This document shows, in pieces, positions 1 to 8,047 of a stretch of DNA of 34,076 nucleotides. Origin of the DNA: a candidate division WS1 bacterium (GTDB lineage: Bacteria; Armatimonadota; Zipacnadia; Zipacnadales; UBA5352); NCBI GenBank assembly GCA_012522765.1, contig JAAYJW010000510.1, positions 1-34,076 on the forward strand. The letters are read 5' to 3'. How positions within the stretch are numbered: the stretch's first letter is position 1; the number at the start of each line of letters is the position of its first letter. A program made the position numbers and the translations under genes. A model generated the notes under the pieces. That model searched no databases, had not been told where the DNA came from, and was given only the letters and a program-made list of their open reading frames with translations.

Positions 1-467
1 TCGTAGGGGCCATCCACGACAAGCTGGATGCGCGTGCAGCCTTCGGGGATCGCGATGAGGTGCGAGAACTGCGTCCACGTAGATCCGGCCGTGTGACGGA
101 AGTCGGTATTGCCGCTGACCTTGCTGCCGGTGTCATCGAGCCACCTGACAAGCACTCGCCCGGAGAGAGGCGCTTCACCCGGAGGCCGCCTCGTGTAGCC
201 GCGCAGCAGATACATCTCACCCGGCTGCGTCTGCAGGTCCTGCCGAAGGCCGCTGCGATAGCGCACCCGCACCGCGCGCTCTCCCGCGTAGGCGTCATCG
301 CCGCTGAGCACCTGCAGCCCCTCATCCACCTGCCAGCCCTCGGGACGACCGTCGGTATCGAGTTGCTCGAAGCCGGGATTGGGCAGAATCGCTTCGTCCG
401 CAGCGCAGGCGTTGCATAGCAGCATGAGCGGAAGTAACAAGAGGGGCTTGCAGCGCAGCGTCATCAT
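1..467 (-). CDS. Secreted carbohydrate-binding-type protein, 3' end missing
   Basis: The frame is open from an ATG at 467 to the left edge, so only the first ~155 residues are present. The N-terminus is a Sec signal peptide: a basic start (MMTLRCK), a leucine-rich core, and a likely cleavage near CNACAA/DE. The mature part opens with LPNPGFEQ and continues GWQVDEGLQV, then GERAVRVRY. This is the usual start of a CBM4/9-like jelly-roll domain, as found at the head of secreted glycan-active proteins. An AGGTGA ribosome site lies 5 bases before the ATG (the second codon is also ATG). The gene lies 91 bases downstream of rex on the same strand. The catalytic part, if any, is outside the window, so only export and a likely glycan-binding role can be inferred. 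Confidence 0.72.
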   Translation of the reverse strand, partial: MMTLRCKPLLLLPLMLLCNACAADEAILPNPGFEQLDTDGRPEGWQVDEGLQVLSGDDAYAGERAVRVRYRSGLRQDLQTQPGEMYLLRGYTRRPPGEAPLSGRVLVRWLDDTGSKVSGNTDFRHTAGSTWTQFSHLIAIPEGCTRIQLVVDGPY

Positions 468-506
468 GTGATTCACCTGTCAGGGATGGTTGTTGTGGCG
501 CTATTG

Positions 507-544
507 CGGTCGAACGAGGGGCCACAGGGGATGCGTTTCGACCG
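507..544. repeat. Imperfect inverted repeat between rex and the next gene
   Basis: CGGTCGAACG (507-516) pairs with CGTTTCGACCG (534-544), a 10-bp stem with one bulged T and a 17-base loop. It lies just past the rex stop. No T-tract follows on the minus strand, so it is a weak terminator candidate; a regulator site is the alternative. Confidence 0.35.
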
Positions 545-558
545 TGGATTCTCCCCCG

Positions 559-1176
559 TCAGTCCTGCAGGTAGTAGGCCAGCGTCTCAAGCTGAAGGGT
601 CAGGTCAACGCCGCGAACTACGACGTCATCAGGCACCTTCAGCGTGACCGGGGCGAAGTTCACGATACCGGTGATGCCGGCGGCGATCATTGCGTCGGCC
701 ACCTCCTGCGCCGATACACGTGGAACCGCTATGATGCCGATGTCCACGTTCAGGTCGGCAACGGTCTCCTTGAGGCGGTCGAAGGGCATGATCTCGTAGC
801 CGCGCAGACGATGGCCGATCTTTGCGGGGTTGTTGTCGAAAACGGCGACGATGCGGAATCCGCGGTTCTCAAAGCCAGGGTAGTTGATCAGGGCCGAACC
901 AAGCGCGCCCGCACCGACGACAATGACCTTGAGCTCCTCGTCGAGCCCCATCATGCGCTTGAGCGAGGCGAGGAGTTCCTTTGTATGATAGCCGACACCG
1001 GGCTGGCCGAACTCGCCGAAGAACGAGAGGTCCTTGCGCACTTGCGCTGCGTTGACGCCTGCCGCCTCCGCGATGGCCGCCGATGAGATCGTGGGTTCGC
1101 TGTAACGCTCGAGGATGCGCAGGTATCTGCACATCCGCAGGAGCGTCGGATCTGGGATCTGCTTCCGCTCCGTCAT
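559..1176 (-). CDS. rex: Redox-sensing transcriptional repressor Rex
   Basis: Rex senses the NADH/NAD+ ratio and represses fermentation and respiration genes when NADH is low. The 205-residue length is typical. The winged-helix DNA-binding domain is residues ~1-75, with the family signature VRKDLSFFGEFG (46-57) followed by QPGVGY. The Rossmann domain starts at ~82, with the dinucleotide motif GAGALG at 88-93. The C-terminal stretch ending LETLAYYLQD is the swapped helix of the dimer. The ATG at 1176 is preferred over a GTG at 1182 because the AGAGG of the ribosome site sits 9 bases before the ATG but only 3 before the GTG. The gene is divergent from the aldo/keto reductase, so Rex may control that gene and itself. 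I see no clear TTGTG-N8-CACAA operator in the gap. Confidence 0.95.
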   Translation of the reverse strand: MTERKQIPDPTLLRMCRYLRILERYSEPTISSAAIAEAAGVNAAQVRKDLSFFGEFGQPGVGYHTKELLASLKRMMGLDEELKVIVVGAGALGSALINYPGFENRGFRIVAVFDNNPAKIGHRLRGYEIMPFDRLKETVADLNVDIGIIAVPRVSAQEVADAMIAAGITGIVNFAPVTLKVPDDVVVRGVDLTLQLETLAYYLQD

Positions 1177-1314
1177 TGGCACTGCCCTCTCCCCGGCACT
1201 TCCGGCAGCGGTTGACTGCGGAGTTAATGTCGCCGCTCAAGTACCGGATAATGCAATTCGACGGCTTCAGCGCGATTCCTCTATTCCGCGCGCGCGGAAG
1301 GAAGGGCCACCGAA

Positions 1315-1324
1315 GTTCGCGAAC
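1315..1324. promoter_or_regulatory. 10-bp perfect palindrome in the rex/AKR divergent region
   Basis: GTTCGCGAAC is a perfect palindrome 58 bases before the reductase start, in the 205-base region shared by two divergent genes. It does not match the Rex consensus. It may be an operator or chance in GC-rich DNA. Confidence 0.2.
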
Positions 1325-1381
1325 AAACCCTCTCCGGAGGTGTCGGGCCTGGGCCATCAACATCTGAGCGAGGTATCGGCC

Positions 1382-2434
1382 ATGCAGACACGCATTCTCG
1401 GGCGCACTGGACTTGCGGTATCGGTCATCGGCTTCGGGGGCATACCGATCCGCCGACCGGCACATGATGAAGCTGTCGCCCTCTACCGCCGCGCGATGGA
1501 CCTCGGCATGACCTATTTCGATGCCGCCCGGGCCTACGTGCGCAATGAAGAGCGTCTGGGGGAGGCGATCGAGGGCCGGCGTGATGAGGTGGTGCTCGCC
1601 TCGCGCGATCTCTCTCACACGAAGGAGGAGATGGCCGCCGCCATCGAGACGAGTCTGCAGACCCTCGGCACCGACTACGTTGACATCTACCAGTGCCACG
1701 AGCTGCATCAGATGACGGACCTCGACGAGTGTCTCGCGCCCGGTGGCGCCTTTGAGGCACTCGATGAGGCGCGCGATGCCGGCAAGATCCGCTTCATCGG
1801 CATGACCAGTCACAACCCCGACGTCATCATGGCCGGCCTGGAGACGGGCCTGATGGACTCAATCCTCATCATGCTCAACTACGTCAACCGGCGCATGGTT
1901 GAGGATGTGCTGCCGCGGGCTAAGGCGGACAATGTCGGCGTGGCGGTCATGAAACCCCTCGGGGGCTGTCTGCTCGCCTCACATGCCGATCTGGCGCTGC
2001 GGTGGGTGCTGTCACAGGAGGGTGTGCATACGACGATCCCCGGTATGTGGCGGCCCTTCGAGGTCGAGGCGAACGCGATGGTGGGGGAGAGCTTTGAGCC
2101 GCTGACTGAGGCGGAGCACCGGGTCCTCGATGAGATGCGGGCGACGAAGCTGCCGCAGTGCTGCCGCCTCTGCTACCGCCATCACACCTGCCCGAAGGGC
2201 GTGGAGATCAGCCGGCTGATGATCATGGACGTGCTCTACCAGCGCCACGGCATCGAGGAAGCGCTGGAACGCGGCTGGGATCGCGACCTCGCGGCCATCG
2301 AGCAGTGCTTCACCTGCGAGACGCGGGAAGAGTGCCGCGCCTCATGCGGCTTCGGCGTGGACATCCCGGCAGTGCTGGAGCGCATCTACCACACGTTCTA
2401 CCCCCCGCTGGCGCAGGCGAGGAGTGCCGAGTAG
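1382..2434 (+). CDS. Aldo/keto reductase with two C-terminal cysteine clusters
   Basis: This is a 350-residue NAD(P)H-dependent oxidoreductase of the (beta/alpha)8 AKR fold. It starts MQTRILGRTGL, the usual AKR opening, so the ATG at 1382 is chosen although the frame is open further upstream; GAGG lies 9 bases ahead. Of the catalytic tetrad, Asp47 (FDAA), Tyr52 and His106 (YQCHEL) are visible. The lysine position reads Arg75 (LASRD). The C-terminus is the Fe-S type found in ferredoxin-like AKRs: cluster 1 has Cys260, 261, 264 and 270 followed by PKGVEI, and cluster 2 has Cys309, 312, 318 and 322. The substrate cannot be told. It is divergent from rex, which fits redox control, and convergent with the DapA-like gene with a 9-base gap. 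Confidence 0.88.
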   Translation: MQTRILGRTGLAVSVIGFGGIPIRRPAHDEAVALYRRAMDLGMTYFDAARAYVRNEERLGEAIEGRRDEVVLASRDLSHTKEEMAAAIETSLQTLGTDYVDIYQCHELHQMTDLDECLAPGGAFEALDEARDAGKIRFIGMTSHNPDVIMAGLETGLMDSILIMLNYVNRRMVEDVLPRAKADNVGVAVMKPLGGCLLASHADLALRWVLSQEGVHTTIPGMWRPFEVEANAMVGESFEPLTEAEHRVLDEMRATKLPQCCRLCYRHHTCPKGVEISRLMIMDVLYQRHGIEEALERGWDRDLAAIEQCFTCETREECRASCGFGVDIPAVLERIYHTFYPPLAQARSAE

Positions 2435-2443
2435 GCGGGCCGC

Positions 2444-3382
2444 TCACGCGTAGCTGATCCATCCCGCCTCGGCGAGCGGATCGAGCAGATCCTTGATGCT
2501 GGCGACATCGTCATCGGTGATCTGTCGCGCCGGGAAGAGCAGGCGGCGGCTGCACAGGCCCTGCAGCTCCTGGGCGGTCTTCATGGCGCCTACGATGCTG
2601 CCGACGTGACGCGTTCCTGGCTCGGCGGCGAAGAAGTAAGGGAAGGACGCGTTGATGGTCTCCTGCAATTCCCGTGTGCGTGCAACATCGCCATCGCCGC
2701 CGGCCTGATGCAGGGCGACGAAGAGCTTGGGACAGGCGTTGGCCATGCCGGCGACGGCGCCGTCATAGCCCATCAATGCTGCTGCGCCCATCAGCATCTC
2801 CGAGCCCTGCAGTATCGTGAAGTCATCGCGGCCGGCAGTGAGGTTGACGAGGTCGATGCCGCGCTCGATGTTGCCGGTGCTGTCCTTGATGCCGATGATG
2901 CGCTCGTTGTCCGCAAGCTGCAGGACGGTATGAAGGGATAGCTCATTGTCGCTTCGTGAGGGGATGTCGTAGAGGACCAGCGGGAGCGGGCTGGCGTCAA
3001 CAAGCGCCTCGAAGTACGCGCGCAGTTCGTTCTGCCCGTAGAGGAAGTAGTAGGGGCAGGTGGCGACGATGGCGTCAGCGCCGAGTTCGCCCGCGCGCTC
3101 AGCCTGAGCAACGCTTTCCTGGAACGATGGTGAGGACACACCTGCCAGCAGCGGCAGGCGACCACCCAGGGCGTCGGCACAGGCGTCAACCATCTCGTAG
3201 CGCATCTCGCGCGTGAGCGATGGCCCTTCACCGGATGAGCCGATGGCGAAGATGCCGACCACGCCGGCGTCTATGAACCAGTCAACGAGGCGACCGACGG
3301 CATCGCGATCGATGGTGTCGCTGTCGGTCAGCGGCGTGGTGATCGGGGGGACAATACCTCTGAGATCGTCGGCATGGAGCAT
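2444..3382 (-). CDS. DapA/NanA-family aldolase (dihydrodipicolinate synthase-like)
   Basis: This 312-residue class I aldolase of the DHDPS/N-acetylneuraminate lyase family condenses or splits a pyruvate or related keto acid through a Schiff base. The lysine is Lys166 in GIKDSTG, the partner tyrosine is Tyr138 in LVLYDIPS, and the keto-acid binding loop is GSSGEGP (48-54). The opening LRGIVPPITTPL is standard. GGGAGG lies about 9 bases before the ATG. The gene stands alone behind its own near-consensus promoter. No lysine-biosynthesis gene is nearby, and many family members in such genomes act on sugar acids, so the true substrate (dihydrodipicolinate, sialic acid, or a 2-keto-3-deoxy sugar acid) is open. 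Confidence 0.9.
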   Translation of the reverse strand: MLHADDLRGIVPPITTPLTDSDTIDRDAVGRLVDWFIDAGVVGIFAIGSSGEGPSLTREMRYEMVDACADALGGRLPLLAGVSSPSFQESVAQAERAGELGADAIVATCPYYFLYGQNELRAYFEALVDASPLPLVLYDIPSRSDNELSLHTVLQLADNERIIGIKDSTGNIERGIDLVNLTAGRDDFTILQGSEMLMGAAALMGYDGAVAGMANACPKLFVALHQAGGDGDVARTRELQETINASFPYFFAAEPGTRHVGSIVGAMKTAQELQGLCSRRLLFPARQITDDDVASIKDLLDPLAEAGWISYA

Positions 3383-3423
3383 GATCGCATGCGCCTCCCG
3401 CGGCAGATTGCGATTGCGCCCGA

Positions 3424-3452
3424 AGCATACCCACCCCCCTTGCCCTTGTCAA
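3424..3452 (-). promoter_or_regulatory. Sigma-70 type promoter for the DapA-like gene
   Basis: On the minus strand, TTGACA (3447-3452) and TATGCT (3424-3429) are separated by 17 bases. The -35 is a perfect match and the -10 matches 4 of 6. The -10 lies ~40 bases before the ATG at 3382. Confidence 0.72.
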
Positions 3453-3477
3453 GCCGTGGATGATCTCCTGAGGAGGA

Positions 3478-3494
3478 GGCAGGATTCGCCTGCC
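3478..3494. repeat. Short hairpin upstream of the membrane-protein operon
   Basis: GGCAGG and CCTGCC flank a 5-base loop (ATTCG), 25 bases before the first gene of the plus-strand operon. It could be a 5' stem-loop of that transcript; no function is evident. Confidence 0.3.
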
Positions 3495-3519
3495 GGTACG
3501 GCTAACTTGACCGCGACGA

Positions 3520-4590
3520 ATGCCGGCCACCATCATGAGCAGATCAATAGTCATCGAGAGCGTCACCGAAGCCTGGGCACGGACCAGGGCGGTACTGCTG
3601 ACCCGACCTGACCCCGGTCGGTGGCTGAAGTACGCCTTCATTGCCATGCTCGGTGTCGGGACGATGAGCGGTAGTAGCTTCAACTTCTCCCTGCCGGGTG
3701 GGCCTTCTGGCGGCGAAAGCGGTGATTGGACCGGCCCCGGCGAGATGGGGCCCGAGGCGCTCCGGATGATGGCAAGCGCCGCGCGATGGCTCGGTGAGAG
3801 CCTCGGGGCGCTGGTGGCGCTTGCCGTGGGCCTGACGCTGATCTGGATCGCCGTGGTGCTCGTTGCTGCCTACCTCAAGAGCGTGTTTCGCTTCATATTC
3901 GTCGAGGCCGTTGCCGCGCCGACCGAGCCGTCCATCAGGAGGGCGTTCTTGCGTCATTCCGGCCGCGGACTGGCTCTGCTTCTGTGGTACATCGTCATAG
4001 GCATGGTGCCGCTGATCCTGATACTGCTGGCCCTGATCCCGATTCTCGCCAGCGCCGGCCTGATCTCCAGCGGCCGGCCGCTCGGGACCGTCCTCGGCGC
4101 CGGGGGCATCTTGGCGCTCGTGGGGCTGATCGTCTTTGCGGTGCTGCTGCTGATAATGTTCCGCGCGTTGACCGAGGACTTCCTCGTGCCCGCGATGTAT
4201 GCGAAACGCAGCGGGGTGATCGAAGGCTGGCGCAGTGTCGCTCGGGCATGGCAGGGGGAGCTTGCGAATGTGGTGGTCTTCTACATAGTCAAGCTTGGTC
4301 TGGGGCTTGGCGTGGGCATAGTCATGGCCTTCGCGGTCATACTGTCGCTGGTGCTGCTGGTGCTTCCCGCATTGAGCCTGGCTCTGATCGTGGGGTTGAT
4401 CGCACTGGCGAATGTGGGGTGGCAGGCGTCGGTGCTCGCGTTCGGGCTGCCGGCGCTGATCACGCTGATTCTTGGCGGCGCTACCTACGGCTACCTGCTG
4501 CAGGTGCTGCTGCTGCCGATGACGGTGTTCTTCCAGGCGTATTCGCTCAGCTTCATCGGCAAACTCGATCCTGCGCTACGCACGTTCTGA
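3520..4590 (+). CDS. Polytopic membrane protein (DUF7544/DUF4013-like)
   Basis: I do not recognise a specific function. The 356-residue protein has a soluble N-terminal stretch (IESVTEAWARTRAVLL, then WLKYAFIAML) and a Gly/Ser-rich loop at ~50-75. About six hydrophobic segments follow, grouped in pairs. The amphipathic links (RRAFLRHSGRG and GVIEGWRSVARAW) resemble integral membrane proteins that share the fold of the glycerophosphodiesterase membrane domain. The plan is similar to the protein encoded at 15436-16503, a likely distant relative. The start is uncertain: neither ATG 3520 nor ATG 3535 has a good ribosome site. It leads an operon with nfeD and a slipin, which suggests a role in membrane organisation or quality; this is inference. 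Confidence 0.78.
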   Translation: MPATIMSRSIVIESVTEAWARTRAVLLTRPDPGRWLKYAFIAMLGVGTMSGSSFNFSLPGGPSGGESGDWTGPGEMGPEALRMMASAARWLGESLGALVALAVGLTLIWIAVVLVAAYLKSVFRFIFVEAVAAPTEPSIRRAFLRHSGRGLALLLWYIVIGMVPLILILLALIPILASAGLISSGRPLGTVLGAGGILALVGLIVFAVLLLIMFRALTEDFLVPAMYAKRSGVIEGWRSVARAWQGELANVVVFYIVKLGLGLGVGIVMAFAVILSLVLLVLPALSLALIVGLIALANVGWQASVLAFGLPALITLILGGATYGYLLQVLLLPMTVFFQAYSLSFIGKLDPALRTF

Positions 4591-4618
4591 CGCATCCGCC
4601 GGTCAGGAGGAGAGATTG

Positions 4619-5071
4619 ATGGAGGTATATGGACTCTGGATCATCGTCGGCGTGATAGCGCTGATCATTGACCTGCTTTCGGCCACCATGTTCATGCTCT
4701 GGGTAGCGGGCGGTTGCTTCATCGCTGCTGTAGTGGCGGCGCTGCTGCCTGGCGTGCCGTGGGCGCCATGGGCGGCATTCGCGGTGTCTACGGCCGTGCT
4801 CTTGTACCTTGGACGCCCCCTTGCCCGTCGCTTCCAGGAGCAGGCGCTGGTACCTTCGAACGTTGACGCGCTGATCGGAAACGTGGGCATCGTCATCGAG
4901 ACGGTTGACCCGCTTCAGAACACCGGGCGAGTGCGGATGGGGTCTGAGGAGTGGCGGGCGCGTGCCGCTACCCGGATAGAGCCGGGTGCGAAGGTCTGCG
5001 TGCTGGGGGTCTCGGGCACGACCATCGAGGTGGCCGAGTGGACGCCGCAGGCCGCACAGGTCGAAGGCTGA
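4619..5071 (+). CDS. nfeD: NfeD-family membrane protein (short type)
   Basis: This 150-residue protein has two or three N-terminal transmembrane segments (YGLWIIVGVIALIIDLLS, FMLWVAGGCFIAAVVAALL and WAAFAVSTAVLLYLG). A C-terminal OB-fold domain follows (~80-145; GNVGIVIETVDP, then GRVRMGSEEWRARA). It is the short NfeD form without the serine protease domain, and such proteins are partnered with SPFH proteins. The slipin gene follows 44 bases downstream, the classic arrangement. ATG 4619 is chosen over an in-frame TTG at 4616 because AGGAGG sits 8 bases before it. By family knowledge the pair builds or maintains membrane microdomains or helps membrane protein quality control. Confidence 0.92.
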   Translation: MEVYGLWIIVGVIALIIDLLSATMFMLWVAGGCFIAAVVAALLPGVPWAPWAAFAVSTAVLLYLGRPLARRFQEQALVPSNVDALIGNVGIVIETVDPLQNTGRVRMGSEEWRARAATRIEPGAKVCVLGVSGTTIEVAEWTPQAAQVEG

Positions 5072-5115
5072 TCGAGTGACATGACCGGAGCCAGACGCTA
5101 AGGAGGGACTGTTCG

Positions 5116-6042
5116 ATGACCTTTGTCTGGATCGTACTGGGCCTGCTGGCGGTGATCCTGCTCAGCCAGGCGATCTTCGTGGTTCGGCAGTACGAGCGCG
5201 GTGTGGTCGCCACGCTCGGCAGATACTCCTACACAGCCGACCCGGGTCTTACGTTCATCTTCCCGTTCCTGCAGAGCCTTGAGCGGGTTGATATGCGCGA
5301 GACGGTGCTCGACGTCGCGCCTCAGGAAGTCATCACGGAGGACAACGTGGTGGTCACCGTGGATGCCGTGATCTACTTCGAGGTGACCGACCCGTTCCGG
5401 CGCGTGTACAACGTGACCGACTTCCGACTGGCCGCGATGAAGCTTGCGCAGACGAACCTGCGCAACGTCATCGGCGACCTGGAGCTTGATGAGACGCTCA
5501 CTTCGCGCGAGACGATCAACGCGCAGCTTCGCACGATCCTCGATGACGCCACGGACAAGTGGGGCGTGCGAGTGACGCGTGTGGAGCTTCAGCGGATCGA
5601 TCCTCCGCGTGACATCACCGAGGCGATGAGCCGGCAGATGAAGGCCGAGCGCAACAAGCGCGCGGCTATCCTGGAAGCGGAGGGCGTGCGGGAGTCGGCG
5701 ATCCTTGAGGCTGAGGGGCAGCGGCAGTCGGCGATTCTCGAAGCAGAGGGTCAGGCGCAGGCCATCCGGAATGTTGCGGATGCGGAGAAGTTCCGCGAGA
5801 TCGCGATAGCGGAGGGTCAGGCGAAGGCGATCGTGAATGTCTACAGCGCCATCCACGAGGGCGATCCGACCCACGATCTGCTGGCGATCAAGTATCTGGA
5901 GACGCTCCAGCGCATGGCGAACGGCAAGGCCACCAAGATATTCCTGCCGATCGAAGCCAGTGGTGTGCTGGCAGGTGTGGCCGCGATGGCGGACGCCTTC
6001 GAGGAGGGCAAGCGCCCGTTGCAGGAGGGCGGGGAGGCCTGA
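5116..6042 (+). CDS. SPFH/band-7 protein (slipin, stomatin-like)
   Basis: The 308-residue protein has one N-terminal membrane anchor (VWIVLGLLAVILLSQAIFVV). The SPFH domain follows (~25-190; VRQYERGVV, GLTFIFPF, VDMRETVLDV, VDAVIYFEV, and the conserved RIDPPRDITEAMSRQMKAER). A helical Ala/Glu-rich region holds three copies of AILEAEG at 11-residue spacing (bases 5665-5751). The C-terminus GKATKIFLPIEASG is typical of slipins. AGGAGG lies 10 bases before the ATG. The protein probably oligomerises at the inner membrane with NfeD encoded just upstream. I am confident of the family; the physiological role is inferred from it. Confidence 0.95.
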   Translation: MTFVWIVLGLLAVILLSQAIFVVRQYERGVVATLGRYSYTADPGLTFIFPFLQSLERVDMRETVLDVAPQEVITEDNVVVTVDAVIYFEVTDPFRRVYNVTDFRLAAMKLAQTNLRNVIGDLELDETLTSRETINAQLRTILDDATDKWGVRVTRVELQRIDPPRDITEAMSRQMKAERNKRAAILEAEGVRESAILEAEGQRQSAILEAEGQAQAIRNVADAEKFREIAIAEGQAKAIVNVYSAIHEGDPTHDLLAIKYLETLQRMANGKATKIFLPIEASGVLAGVAAMADAFEEGKRPLQEGGEA

Positions 6043-6075
6043 CGCGACAGGCCATCACCGCGGAAGGATGATTTG

Positions 6076-7215
6076 ATGCGACGACTCATTGGAATGGTGC
6101 TGTGCCTGGCGGTGGCAGCAGGCACTGCGCGGGCGCAGAAGGCCACGCTGACTGTGACCAACCCGCTCGACCGCGCGCGGCCGGATGCGATCTGCATCGG
6201 CCCGGCGTCTCTGCTGGGGGAGCACGCGCGGCCGGGAGCTTACACGGGCGTGACGGAGACGGGGGAAACGGTCGCGGTGCAGGTGGACGACATTGACGGC
6301 ACGGGCACCCCTGACGAGTTCGTGATGGTGCTCGACCTTGACGCCGGCGCCTCAAGGACCATCTGGGTGGACCTGGGGCGCCCGTGGGAGGGATCATCGC
6401 GGGTGGACGTGCGCACCTCCTGGCGCTGGGAGGGATACGCGGCGCTGGAGACGGAGTTGCAGGCCTTCGGCCTGTACGGCATCTACGCGCCACTGGACTT
6501 CCCGCCATCGCTGCAGTGGGATCTCTACGGCAAGCGGCCGGAGGCGCGAGGTCTCTCACTCGACGCGCTCGAGCCTGTTAACTACCACGAGGACAATCCG
6601 GTTGCGGTTGACTACCTGCTGGTCGGGCAGAGCCTGGGGCTGGGTGGCCCGATCCTCGGCAAAGGCAGGCCCTGCCACGGCGAGAACGGCAGCTACGTCT
6701 ACCGCGAGATATGTGACGGGCCGGTGCGAGCGGGGCTCGAAGTGGTCGTAACGGGTTGGAGCACGCCCTCAGGCGGTAGCCACCACGCCGGGATGCAGTA
6801 CTTTGTCTATGCAGGCCACGACTTCATTGACGCCGGGTGGACCCTCATGCCGCCCGCAGGCGCCGGGGACAATTTCGGCGTCGGCATCCGACGCATCCAG
6901 CACCCGGAGATGTTCCTCAGTTCAGACCGCGAGGGCATACTCGCGACGATGGGCCAGCAGGAGGGCATCATCGGCCTGACAGGCCTCGCCGTGATCTTTG
7001 AGCCGGACAGGTTCCTGAGGTGGGGCGTACTCTCGGATGGCGGGGACAGCTATGTAGTCTACCTGACGCCCGAGGGGCAGGAGGATCGGAGCTTCTACCG
7101 GACGCGACTGGTGGGCCTCTGGAGTGAGAGCGGCATCGCTACGGCGGAGACCTCCGCCGAGCACCTCCGCGACCTCGCGCAGCGCCAGCACAATCCCGTG
7201 ACAATCACGCAGTAG
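6076..7215 (+). CDS. Secreted DUF4861-family protein
   Basis: This is a 379-residue exported protein. The signal peptide MRRLIGMVLCLAVAAGTARA ends before QKATLTV. The body has DUF4861 features: an N-terminal beta domain (VTNPLDRARPDAICI, then VAVQVDDIDGTGTPDEFVMV), the acidic/aromatic stretch GPILGKGRPCHGENGSYVYRE, and a late GVLSDGGDSYVVYLTPEG. DUF4861 proteins often sit in polysaccharide-use loci of environmental bacteria; no activity is established for this one. The ATG at 6076 follows AAGGA by 7 bases; the TTG just before it is rejected. It lies 33 bases after the slipin gene and 27 bases before a sugar isomerase gene, so an operon is likely although the functions differ. Confidence 0.82.
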   Translation: MRRLIGMVLCLAVAAGTARAQKATLTVTNPLDRARPDAICIGPASLLGEHARPGAYTGVTETGETVAVQVDDIDGTGTPDEFVMVLDLDAGASRTIWVDLGRPWEGSSRVDVRTSWRWEGYAALETELQAFGLYGIYAPLDFPPSLQWDLYGKRPEARGLSLDALEPVNYHEDNPVAVDYLLVGQSLGLGGPILGKGRPCHGENGSYVYREICDGPVRAGLEVVVTGWSTPSGGSHHAGMQYFVYAGHDFIDAGWTLMPPAGAGDNFGVGIRRIQHPEMFLSSDREGILATMGQQEGIIGLTGLAVIFEPDRFLRWGVLSDGGDSYVVYLTPEGQEDRSFYRTRLVGLWSESGIATAETSAEHLRDLAQRQHNPVTITQ

Positions 7216-7242
7216 CGCAAACTCAACGACTGGAGAATGGAC

Positions 7243-8028
7243 ATGAAGATCGGCATCCGGAACGGATCGATGGGCTTCCCCGCGATGAAGCAGCTTTTCG
7301 AGCAGGCAGCGGAGATCGGCTTCGACGGTGTGGAGCTTGATATCCGCGAGCAGTGGCAGGATGAGCCGGTGCTCTCGCCGGAGGAACGTGAGGAGATCAA
7401 GCGTCTCTCAGCGGAGAGTGGAGTGGAGGTCCCATCGCTTTGTATCGGCGCTCTGTGGCGCTTCAGTCCCGCCGCGAGTGATTCGGAGACGCTTGCGACG
7501 GCCCGCGATTTGCTGGCGATGAGCATCGAAGCGGCCGTGGATCTGGGAGCACAGTGGATCCTGCTGCCGGTGACGCCCTCCGACGAGGAGATCAGCCATG
7601 AGGAGTGTCAGGCGCGCTGGATCCATGAGATGGAGACCGTGGCGCCGCTCGCCGAGGCGGCCGAGATCACGCTCTGCCTGGAGAACGTGGGCCGCGGCTG
7701 CGGTAAATCAGCAGAGGATCTGCTGACACTCGTGACGGCCATCGCGAGCCCGCGCGTGATGACCTACTACGACATCGGCAATGCCTGCGCCTTCGGCCAC
7801 GACGCCGTGGAAGAGATTCGGACGCTTGCGGAGGCCATCGGTGTGGTGCATATCAAGGACCGCGAGGCCGATCTGCTCGGTGAGGGCATCGTCAACATTC
7901 CCGGTTGCGTGGATGCGCTGCGGGAGATCAGCTACGACGGCTGGCTGATCCTCGAGACGCCGCCGACGGATGATCCGCTGGAGGCGGGGAATTACAATCT
8001 GGCATACCTGCGCGATGTGGTTGATTGA
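7243..8028 (+). CDS. Sugar phosphate isomerase/epimerase (AP endonuclease 2-like TIM barrel)
   Basis: This 261-residue TIM-barrel protein belongs to the xylose isomerase-like family. The divalent-metal ligands expected in the family are present in order: Glu147 (LCLENVG), Asp177 (TYYDIGNA), His203 (VVHIKD) and Glu238 (LILETPP). The opening MKIGIRNGSMG and the FDGVELDI strand also fit. The second ATG (7243) is preferred because GGAG is 7 bases upstream of it, against one base for the ATG at 7237. It probably isomerises or epimerises a keto-sugar or inositol-type compound in the cytoplasm. The exact substrate cannot be read from sequence. The following gene starts 19 bases on. Confidence 0.88.
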   Translation: MKIGIRNGSMGFPAMKQLFEQAAEIGFDGVELDIREQWQDEPVLSPEEREEIKRLSAESGVEVPSLCIGALWRFSPAASDSETLATARDLLAMSIEAAVDLGAQWILLPVTPSDEEISHEECQARWIHEMETVAPLAEAAEITLCLENVGRGCGKSAEDLLTLVTAIASPRVMTYYDIGNACAFGHDAVEEIRTLAEAIGVVHIKDREADLLGEGIVNIPGCVDALREISYDGWLILETPPTDDPLEAGNYNLAYLRDVVD

Positions 8029-8047
8029 GAGAAAAGAGGCGAGCGAG

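Noticed and set aside
1315-1324. GTTCGCGAAC as a LexA box
   Set aside because: Known LexA boxes use GAAC-N4-GTTC or GTTC-N7-GTTC; the orientation and spacing differ, and no SOS gene is nearby.
1115-1381. Upstream extension of the aldo/keto reductase frame
   Set aside because: It overlaps the rex N-terminus and has no AKR similarity; family members begin at MQTRILGRTGL-type sequence.
869-1813. A 314-codon minus-strand open frame across rex and the reductase
   Set aside because: It spans the divergent promoter region and overlaps two clear genes in other frames; no motif is visible.
3506-3511. TTGACC as a -35 box for the membrane-protein operon
   Set aside because: Only about 8 bases separate it from the start codon, leaving no room for a -10 and leader.
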